Below are positions 48,739-55,043 of a stretch of DNA of 55,043 nt, in pieces (positions within the stretch are counted from its first letter, which is position 1; each line of letters starts with the position of its first letter). The notes below the pieces were generated by a model. That model ran no database searches and was not told where the DNA came from. It saw only the letters and a list, made by a program, of their open reading frames with translations. The translations under genes were made by a program, and so were the position numbers. This DNA comes from a virus. The stretch lies in the IMG/VR virus record IMGVR_UViG_3300048838_000123, positions 1 through 55,043 of that record, one strand, 5' to 3'.

Positions 48739-49921
48739 ACCAAGGCCTCGTGGATGTAACAGTTGCTTCGACGTCCTCGCCTGTCTCCGACACCGTGACG
48801 TGCACCTGTGTAACGCGACAGTCCGCTTCGTACCCGAACATACGTATACGAACGATGTCGCCATGATTCCAATGTAAGCCATAGCGCTTGTCGGGGATCG
48901 AGGCAAGGCGAGCCGAGACGCGTGTGAACGGACGGTTGTTAACAAGCGCACGATACCCCTCAGTGACTAAGAAGCTTGTGTTTGTGCCCTCGCCAGTGAC
49001 GTAGATCTCTCGTCTGCCGAATGGACCGCCTCGCCGTAGTTCTTCAATGTTGGCCTGTAACGCGGCTATTGTCTGTGCCGCACCTTCACCCTCTCCGCCC
49101 ACTCGAACATAGTTTGCATACGCCGAATAGTCGTACTCGATCTTAGGCACTGTTAGTTCACCACGATCCCAATCGAACACGATCGCATTGACGCCGGCAG
49201 CTGCTCCGTGGTTGGTGCCGCGAAGATCGTAGTACACCTTGAATGCCACGTTCGGCGGAGCACCGTTTCGGATGACGTCGTAGCCCATCCAGTTGTTCGC
49301 GCCAAAGCCGCCAGCCGGGTTAATGCTGTAGTCGTCAACTAAGTCGCTGAGCACATCCAGCAGGTTCATCCACGCCGCCTTCTTCTGCGTCGTTAACACT
49401 AGCTCGGGGGCCGTCTGCAGGTATTGCATCGCAGAGACCGTTCGCAAGTCTTTCGGCCCCTCGACTGTACCGTCGGATGCTTGTGTGTCGAATGCTCCGC
49501 GGACGTGTGCGAACATGATGTTGCCATACTCGCCCGCTGTTTCAGCTCGTACTGACCCTTGCCTGTAGTTGATGATGCGTCTGCGTAACAGCTCTTTGCT
49601 GTCGGCGCATCTGACTGTGATCAGGTTCTGGTGTTGGTTGTTCACTTCCTGCTGGAACCCGATTACGTTCCACACAGCTCCTTCGCCGCCTGACCCTTCG
49701 AGATAAGGTGCCGCGCCGTCAACTGATCTCCACACCTCAAGCTGGAAACCGTCTTGCCACATCGTCACAGGAAGACCCGTAGGTTCGGGCGCTGCGTATA
49801 CCAACGTAAGCGCGCCTGGTTCCTTTTCGTTGAGCACGTACTCAAGGCGACTGAACTTGTCCAATCGGCACAGTAACGTACCTGCGTGGTTGTACACTCG
49901 TACGTGGTAGTAGTTCGTCAT
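48731..49921 (-). CDS. Gp37-like tail hub/baseplate protein
   Basis: This encodes 396 residues that fit the ReqiPepy6 Gp37-like family placed after the Dit-like gene in many siphoviruses: YYHVRVYNHAG, ITVRCADSKELLRRRIINY, FDWDRGELTVPKIEYDYSAYANYVRVGGEGEG in part, and RFTRVSARL-like C-terminal strands. It would form the hub that ends the tail tube and holds fibres. It overlaps the Dit-like gene by four bases (ATGA). Confidence 0.72.
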   Translation of the reverse strand: MTNYYHVRVYNHAGTLLCRLDKFSRLEYVLNEKEPGALTLVYAAPEPTGLPVTMWQDGFQLEVWRSVDGAAPYLEGSGGEGAVWNVIGFQQEVNNQHQNLITVRCADSKELLRRRIINYRQGSVRAETAGEYGNIMFAHVRGAFDTQASDGTVEGPKDLRTVSAMQYLQTAPELVLTTQKKAAWMNLLDVLSDLVDDYSINPAGGFGANNWMGYDVIRNGAPPNVAFKVYYDLRGTNHGAAAGVNAIVFDWDRGELTVPKIEYDYSAYANYVRVGGEGEGAAQTIAALQANIEELRRGGPFGRREIYVTGEGTNTSFLVTEGYRALVNNRPFTRVSARLASIPDKRYGLHWNHGDIVRIRMFGYEADCRVTQVHVTVSETGEDVEATVTSTRPWYE

Positions 49922-52440
49922 GGCATGTCAATGGTTGTGTGGTACGAGAAGCGCTCGAGCGTCGTCGTTACGTTGAGTGCAGTCAACTGAATACGGTTGT
50001 CACCTGGGTTCAATCTAAACGCTCGCGGGTCGCTGCCGTACAGCACTGCCCTTAGGTCGCCTCGCAAGTTGCTTGTGAACTCGAACGATGCACCCGTCTG
50101 TAGCGTCAGCACTTCGTTGGGCACAGTAACCAGATCGAAGTACAACACTTGGCCCGTCGCCCAATTGCGTAGTGACGTAATGCTGCCGTTGGCGTTCGCG
50201 GCTGTGAAAGTAACGCGAGGGAATGCGACTTCGTTGCCTGGCACGTTGACCGTCGTCGTTCCCGGTATCAACAAGTTGGTTGTGAAGTTACCACCGCCAA
50301 CGAGATATGGTGCACTGTAGTCAAGGGTAAAGATGCCCTGCGCTGTTGGGTACGTCTCGATGTCGTAGCGGAGAAACGTCGATCCAGTCCACAGCGCCGT
50401 GCCGCCAACCGCTTTGCCGCCTGCTGTGTTAAAGTTGCCAGCGACTAGCATGCCCTCTGGAATCCGTTTCAGTGCGCCGACGCCTTGCGCACTTACACCT
50501 GAGCCTACAGGCGACCACGTGAAACCATTCCACTTCGCCAGGTGACTAACAGGTATTGAAGTGCCTGCCGCAGTCGTAAAGATGCCGCCAACATACAACG
50601 CACCGTCAGCACCGAACTCCATGTCGACGACAAAGCCGCCGCCGCCTTGTACGCCCCCGCCTACAGCTTGCCATCCAACGCCTATCGTGTATTGCGCCAG
50701 CCCTAAAGTCGTTACACTGTTGACAGCACTGATTGCAGAGCCCGTTTGACCTGCCCCAATGAAAACAGGCCAGCCTGGCGCCGTCTCGATAACGCCCACT
50801 TGACCTGACATTGATGACGCGATCGAAGGTCCCCACGCACCGCCATGCGAAGGGTTCCAGTCGTAGTAGATAATGTTGCGTGACGAGATGGCTGTGCCGA
50901 CCGTGTTACCTATTGCGGTGAAGTTGCCGCCGATCCACATCAGGTATGTGCTGGGCTCGAACTTCAAGGCATACACTGGCCCGTTAACGTAGAACGAACT
51001 AAAGTTGCCCTTCTGCCCTATGCTCGGCAGCCAGCTGTCGTTGTATCCAAGGTACGGCGACGTTGCCTGCCCGACCATTATCAGTGTCGTACCGCCGCCC
51101 ATGTTGAGAGTAGAGATGGCTGTTACGTTTGCGGGTACGAACGCACCGCCGCCGTCATCGACAGTAATGAACGTACTCGTGACTGGATCGAACTCGCGAA
51201 TGCCGAACGTGCCGCCCACCAGGATGCGACCTTCCCACGTGACGTGTACGACATTAATCACACCGCCTGGGTTCGCTGCAGGATTGGGTAGCACACTCCC
51301 GTCACGATAGTCGCGCGCGAAGAAGTAGTTCAGCGTTTGCGTCGTTGTACCAGCAAGCGCCTGTGTCGTTGTGCCCAAAGACGTTCCGAGAGCCGCGTAC
51401 GGCAAGTACACGTTGAACGTCATCGCGGCAGTCTCGATGCCGAAGTCGGTCGTTTGATTGCCTTCAAGTCCGCCGGCGTACACTGCGTCGACAACGATTG
51501 CGTCTGCTTGGTCGATGTCGTGCTCAGCGCGACGCCGAATGAACATACGCACCGGCTGCTGTGGAACCGTCGCTTCAGGCCGCACAGCGCTGTGCAGGGC
51601 CCGTCGGTCGTTAATCAACTGCGCGCGCGAGATATGTTCCCAAACACCTGCGATCGTTAGCGTCCGCATTGGCGTTAGCGATTGCTGATAGTCGGCGCCG
51701 CCGATCTGTGCGTAAGGTACGACAATCGGGCTTGTAGGGGCTGCTGCGAACCCTATCAGGGCTGTGACAGTCAAGCCAAACTGTTTGAGCGACATGGGTC
51801 TGCCACCAGCTCGCGTAGTCGCTGAACGTGTGGACACAGATCGATGAGCTACGCCAGTCCATGTGCAGCCTTGTTGTGTGCCATCGATGAATGTGGTAGC
51901 GTAGGGCAGCGGCTCGATTTGCACACCATCAAGCCACACTGTCGTCTGCGTACCGCCTCCTGCGCCTGTAATCGTCAGGCGCACTTGCGTCGCAGTCGAC
52001 GGAGGTTGAAAGGTCGCGGCAAACTGATGCCACTTCGTGGTGTTGCCGCGGCGCAAGTTGCGAACGTAGATACCAACGATGTTGTTGCTACCGTCGCGAA
52101 ACGATACTTCAACGCGAGCGCCAAACGCATCCCCGCTCTGCTGTTGGTACGCAAAAGAGACTGTGCACACTGTCGCGCCAGACCACGAAGTGTTGAAGTA
52201 CGAGCCGCCGTTGCCGCCGCTGTCGGATTGTATACGACCGCACGCGATGCCGTAAAAAGCCCTGTCAGTCTGGCGTGTGACTGTGCCGCCAGTGTTTGTC
52301 CATCCAACCGTGCCCTCTTCGAACGAAGGGTTTGTACAGACATTAGTGCCTGGCGTCGGCACAACGATCTGGATCTCGACGTCCTCGAGCACATGCTGCG
52401 GTTGCGTAACCGGGTTGCGGAATGTTCTTTGCCGTGTCAT
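49918..52440 (-). CDS. Distal tail (Dit-like) protein with CBM-like and beta-propeller inserts
   Basis: This encodes 840 residues, far above a bare Dit (~250-300). Residues ~30-185 (NPSFEEGTVGWTNTGG ... DGVQIEP) form a carbohydrate-binding (CBM_4_9-like) jelly roll. ~215-370 and the C-terminal ~100 residues resemble Dit halves (RMFIRRRAEHDIDQADAIV; LNPGDNRIQLTALNV). Between them, ~385-720 is a kelch-like propeller with repeated GGNFT and LAKWNGFTW phrases. It probably connects the tube to hub and binds sugar at the host surface. Confidence 0.65.
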   Translation of the reverse strand: MTRQRTFRNPVTQPQHVLEDVEIQIVVPTPGTNVCTNPSFEEGTVGWTNTGGTVTRQTDRAFYGIACGRIQSDSGGNGGSYFNTSWSGATVCTVSFAYQQQSGDAFGARVEVSFRDGSNNIVGIYVRNLRRGNTTKWHQFAATFQPPSTATQVRLTITGAGGGTQTTVWLDGVQIEPLPYATTFIDGTQQGCTWTGVAHRSVSTRSATTRAGGRPMSLKQFGLTVTALIGFAAAPTSPIVVPYAQIGGADYQQSLTPMRTLTIAGVWEHISRAQLINDRRALHSAVRPEATVPQQPVRMFIRRRAEHDIDQADAIVVDAVYAGGLEGNQTTDFGIETAAMTFNVYLPYAALGTSLGTTTQALAGTTTQTLNYFFARDYRDGSVLPNPAANPGGVINVVHVTWEGRILVGGTFGIREFDPVTSTFITVDDGGGAFVPANVTAISTLNMGGGTTLIMVGQATSPYLGYNDSWLPSIGQKGNFSSFYVNGPVYALKFEPSTYLMWIGGNFTAIGNTVGTAISSRNIIYYDWNPSHGGAWGPSIASSMSGQVGVIETAPGWPVFIGAGQTGSAISAVNSVTTLGLAQYTIGVGWQAVGGGVQGGGGFVVDMEFGADGALYVGGIFTTAAGTSIPVSHLAKWNGFTWSPVGSGVSAQGVGALKRIPEGMLVAGNFNTAGGKAVGGTALWTGSTFLRYDIETYPTAQGIFTLDYSAPYLVGGGNFTTNLLIPGTTTVNVPGNEVAFPRVTFTAANANGSITSLRNWATGQVLYFDLVTVPNEVLTLQTGASFEFTSNLRGDLRAVLYGSDPRAFRLNPGDNRIQLTALNVTTTLERFSYHTTIDMP

Positions 52441-54599
52441 GGTGATGCCAGTGCGCGCATTAGGTTAAAGTCAGTCGTCACAGTACCAGTGGACTGCATC
52501 GACGTTACGTTAAGGTTGTACGCTGTGCTGAAGTTGCTTACGTTCGAGGTAGTACTGCTGCCCGCAAAGCCTGACATGGTTGTCGTTGCAGGTATCCCCA
52601 AGAACGATCGCAGTGCTTCTTGAATGGGGCCGGGGAAGATACTAAGCGCAGCATTGAACGCCGACAGGATTGCGTTGCGCAGTGTGTTGACCAATAGCTC
52701 GGCAGCGTTGCGTAGACCCGTTACGATCGAGTCGATAATGCCCTCGCCGATCTTGATCCAGTCAGTCAACGTTTGCACAGCGGCGTTGTAAGCGTTTGTC
52801 AGGCCGGTGCGCAACGCATTCGCGATCTCGGTGACCTTGTTGTTGATCGTGCGAATGATGCTGTTAAGTGTATCGCGGACTGCGGTTTGGATGTCCTGCC
52901 ATATCTTCTCGAACAGCTCAAGTATGTTAACCAAGTCGGTGTCAAGCTGCCCAGTGATGAGCGACATGACGACCTTCAGCACAGTCTGTATGATACCAAT
53001 AGCGACCTTAACAACCGTCGAGATCACTGTCCACACGGCTGTCCAAATCGCTTGTATCGTTTCGCTGTTCTCGTTGATGAAGGATGCGATACGGGCAATG
53101 CCTGGCACGACGACATTGGTGATGATCGCGATGGCGGTCTCAACGACCATACCAATCGTCTTCCACACCTCCTGGAAGATCGCTTGTATCTCATCACCGT
53201 GTTCGCTTAAGAAGATCTGGATCTGTGCAACAGCGGCTTGGATGTAGGTACTCATTGCCCACATCACCTGTTCGACGATTGCACGGGCTGCTTCGAACAC
53301 AGGAGCGAACTGTTCCAGCACCGGGAACATCGTCATCAGTGTCTCGCCGAAGCCCTTGCCTTCGCCTGACGCTGCCTGGAACGACTGCACGATCGACATG
53401 ATCGCGTTAACGCCCGGCGTCAGTACGTTGTTGAACAGGTCGGTCAAGATAGGCAAGAGGAGTGTGCCAAGCACGATCTGCAGCGTCTCGATTGACCCTG
53501 CGAACTGCTCCTGCGCAAAGGCTAGGCCCTGCTGTTTCTTGCCTGCCTGATCTGCAGCGCTTCCAACCTTGGACATCGCTGCTGCCATATCGTTGTAGCC
53601 TGCAGCGCCTGCGTTAGCAAGTGCGATGGCTGCACGCGCAGCATCGGAGCCAAAGATAGTTGTGAGTGTGGCGTTCTTTTGTTCGTCGCTTAGGCCCGCC
53701 AATGCTGTCTGCAACATCTGGGCCGTTTGCTCCATGCCAACGAACTGGCCATTGGCATCGAAGAACGCTGACTTGCCGTCTTCTGTTGCCAAGCCTAAGG
53801 CCATCATTGCCTTGGTGGCTTCCTTCGACTGCGGCGTAAGACGTTGCAAGAACGTCTTGAAGCCTGTGCCCGCATCGCTGCCACCTGCGAACTGGGGTCG
53901 GATAAGTGCGATGGTCTTGATGAGGTCGTCGAACTCAACGCCGGCACCTTCAGCTTGGCCTGCTGAGTTGGCGATGCCCAGTGCCAGGTCGTCGACGTCC
54001 AACGAGCTAGCGTTCGCTGCCTGCGACAACAGGTCGACAACGTTGGTTGCTGTGATGCCGTGCCGACTCCACACCGCCAAGTTCGTTGCGACGATTTCGG
54101 CTGCAGGCGCAAGCTCCATATCGGTCGCGCCTGCAAGATCAAGCACAGCGGCAGTTGCATCGCTTTGTACCTTCGCGATGTCGACGCCGCCCTTGACTAG
54201 TTCGATAGTTGCCTGCTGTGCGTCTGCGGCACTGAACTTGGTAGCTGCGCCCAAGTCCAACCACATCTGCTTGAACTCTTCTAGTTTACCGACGGGCAGT
54301 TCACCTGCGACGGCTTCGAAGTTGAGTGTGTTGGCCTGGAAGTCCGCAGCGACGCCAATCGAGTCAGCGACAAACCCTGACACCGCCTGAGCTGCCTGCG
54401 CGGCCATGTCGATGACAGTAGTCGCCATGGACACGAACGCGCCTGCAATGATACCTGTCTTCGCGGCAACACGGGTCTCGGAGCTTTCCGTTTGATCGAC
54501 AAAACGATTCAGCGCACGAGACGACTCATCCATCGACTTGATGAACTTGTCGGTTTGGTCCGCTGTTAACGTAATGCCTGCTTGGTTTTTATCGGACAT
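52437..54599 (-). CDS. Tail tape measure protein
   Basis: This encodes 720 residues, setting tail length during assembly. It has a helical N-terminal part with FEAVAGELPVGKLEEFKQM (the TP901-like core), a Gly/Ala/Gln-rich region, and several hydrophobic helices at ~380-620 (GTLLLPILTDLF, VVETAIAIITNVVV, VISTVVKVAIGIIQTV). Its start overlaps the end of the frameshifted chaperone frame by 11 bases. At 720 residues it predicts a tail of roughly 100 nm by the usual rule of thumb. Confidence 0.9.
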   Translation of the reverse strand: MSDKNQAGITLTADQTDKFIKSMDESSRALNRFVDQTESSETRVAAKTGIIAGAFVSMATTVIDMAAQAAQAVSGFVADSIGVAADFQANTLNFEAVAGELPVGKLEEFKQMWLDLGAATKFSAADAQQATIELVKGGVDIAKVQSDATAAVLDLAGATDMELAPAAEIVATNLAVWSRHGITATNVVDLLSQAANASSLDVDDLALGIANSAGQAEGAGVEFDDLIKTIALIRPQFAGGSDAGTGFKTFLQRLTPQSKEATKAMMALGLATEDGKSAFFDANGQFVGMEQTAQMLQTALAGLSDEQKNATLTTIFGSDAARAAIALANAGAAGYNDMAAAMSKVGSAADQAGKKQQGLAFAQEQFAGSIETLQIVLGTLLLPILTDLFNNVLTPGVNAIMSIVQSFQAASGEGKGFGETLMTMFPVLEQFAPVFEAARAIVEQVMWAMSTYIQAAVAQIQIFLSEHGDEIQAIFQEVWKTIGMVVETAIAIITNVVVPGIARIASFINENSETIQAIWTAVWTVISTVVKVAIGIIQTVLKVVMSLITGQLDTDLVNILELFEKIWQDIQTAVRDTLNSIIRTINNKVTEIANALRTGLTNAYNAAVQTLTDWIKIGEGIIDSIVTGLRNAAELLVNTLRNAILSAFNAALSIFPGPIQEALRSFLGIPATTTMSGFAGSSTTSNVSNFSTAYNLNVTSMQSTGTVTTDFNLMRALASP

Positions 54600-54849
54600 T
54601 GCTTCTCCGTGTCTGTAAGTCTGTGCTTACTGCATCCAGTAACCGCTTGGCCTGCCACGTTGCCACTACTTCGCTCTGCTCGTCTGGTGTCAGTGCATCG
54701 AACTCACTATACGATTTGAACCCCGATTCAAGCGCCGCGAGTCGATACTCGAACTCTATCGAGTAGGTGATGCCGGATCGTCGGAGAGGATAGTGCCTGA
54801 CGTCGACGCCGTTTGCTCTGATTTGCCATTCGTCGAAGAGCTGGGCGAT
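54589..54849 (-). CDS. Tail assembly chaperone, -1 frameshift extension
   Basis: After the slippery site the -1 frame codes 86 residues (IAQLFDEWQIRANG ... LAALESGF ... FDALTPDEQSEVV ... LQTRRSNVR) and stops at 54589. The Asp-Ala-Leu-Thr-Pro-Asp segment and following helix are typical of second tail chaperones (GT or gp14/gp15 type). It has no start codon of its own, which supports expression by frameshift as a 235-residue fusion. The fusion would bind tape measure and the short form. Confidence 0.8.
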   Translation of the reverse strand: MAQLFDEWQIRANGVDVRHYPLRRSGITYSIEFEYRLAALESGFKSYSEFDALTPDEQSEVVATWQAKRLLDAVSTDLQTRRSNVR

Positions 54850-55043
54850 TTTGGGCTCGATGGGCCACCAGTCGCCGCCGCCACGAAGCTGGTGTAGTCG
54901 CTGGCGGTCTTGATGCAGATGTATTGTACGTATACGACTAGATCGTTTGCATCTAGCTGTGCATCTGGATCGGCTTCAAGCATCGACGCACGGAACGCAG
55001 CCACTTCGGCCTTCTCGTCGTCCGTTAGCCGATGCTTGACACC
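54756..55043 (-). CDS. Tail assembly chaperone, 3' part
   Basis: This is the continuation of the gene at 1-379 across the circle junction; bases 54917-55043 duplicate 1-127. The zero-frame product ends at 54756 with a Ser/Thr-rich tail (SPSSSTNGKSEQTASTSG). The slippery heptamer within it sends some ribosomes to the -1 frame. The full short product has 179 residues. Confidence 0.78.
   Translation of the reverse strand, partial: GVKHRLTDDEKAEVAAFRASMLEADPDAQLDANDLVVYVQYICIKTASDYTSFVAAATGGPSSPKSPSSSTNGKSEQTASTSGTILSDDPASPTR
54849..54855 (-). promoter_or_regulatory. -1 ribosomal slippery site CCCAAAA
   Basis: In the zero frame the codons read AGC CCA AAA TCG, so C-CCA-AAA fits the X-XXY-YYZ rule. 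After slipping, CCC AAA pair with the same tRNAs and the new frame continues ATC GCC CAG. Its place at the end of the first tail chaperone gene is as expected. Confidence 0.85.
54917..55043. repeat. Terminal overlap of a circular contig (copy)
   Basis: Exact copy of 1-127; see that entry. It should be removed when the circular genome is written out. Confidence 0.93.

Overview
The window is one complete, circularly closed tailed-phage genome of the siphovirus type. The first 127 bases (1-127) recur exactly at 54917-55043, which fits a circular metagenomic contig cut open at an arbitrary point, so the unique length is 54916 bp. Replication, virion, tail and lysis genes are all present. I see no integrase, partition system or CI-like repressor, so a lytic life style is more likely. 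The host is uncertain. A secreted protein has a dockerin-like repeat and a Pro/Thr linker, and a second exported protein has a VYMPVIGRGP stretch after its signal anchor. Both features are common in secreted proteins of Chloroflexota (Anaerolineae and relatives), which is my best but weak guess.

Layout. (1) Late operon, minus strand, reading 20538 down to 1 and on across the junction from 54916 to 47780: small and large terminase, a lysis cassette (three membrane proteins, one with an effector-associated domain, then an M23 endolysin), portal, gp10-like protein, protease, scaffold-like protein, major capsid protein, glycosyltransferases, decoration and connector-like proteins, a tail-tube candidate with a beta-propeller, two tail assembly chaperones joined by a -1 frameshift, tape measure, Dit-like protein, Gp37-like tail hub, a short fibre-like protein and a sugar-type O-methyltransferase. 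(2) 20539-20985: AT-rich divergent control region. (3) 20986-22311, plus: pyrimidine-dimer glycosylase-like protein, a multi-HTH regulator and an unknown. (4) 22476-30290 (or 30353), minus: a run of small accessory genes fed by two families of repeated promoter elements, many of them positioned for leaderless mRNAs. (5) 30503-47805, plus: FtsK-like ATPase, resolvase, SNF2-type helicase, Cas4/RecB-like nuclease, Sak4-like recombinase with its DUF669 partner, primase-helicase, then a 7-deazaguanine cassette (queC, gat, queD, queE, folE and two DpdA-like transglycosylases), and a UDG-exonuclease-DNA polymerase A fusion.

How it works together. The phage carries GTP cyclohydrolase I, QueD, QueE and QueC, the whole route from GTP to preQ0, plus a stand-alone glutamine amidotransferase and DpdA. 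The likely result is genomic DNA carrying preQ0 or archaeosine in place of some guanines, a known shield against restriction. The most unusual part is that DpdA is duplicated in tandem and the second copy has lost all three conserved aspartates, suggesting a catalytic/non-catalytic pair like eukaryotic QTRT1/QTRT2. Other notable points are the phased-repeat promoters, the EAD-bearing lysis-cassette protein, and glycosyltransferases plus a methyltransferase inside the virion operon.
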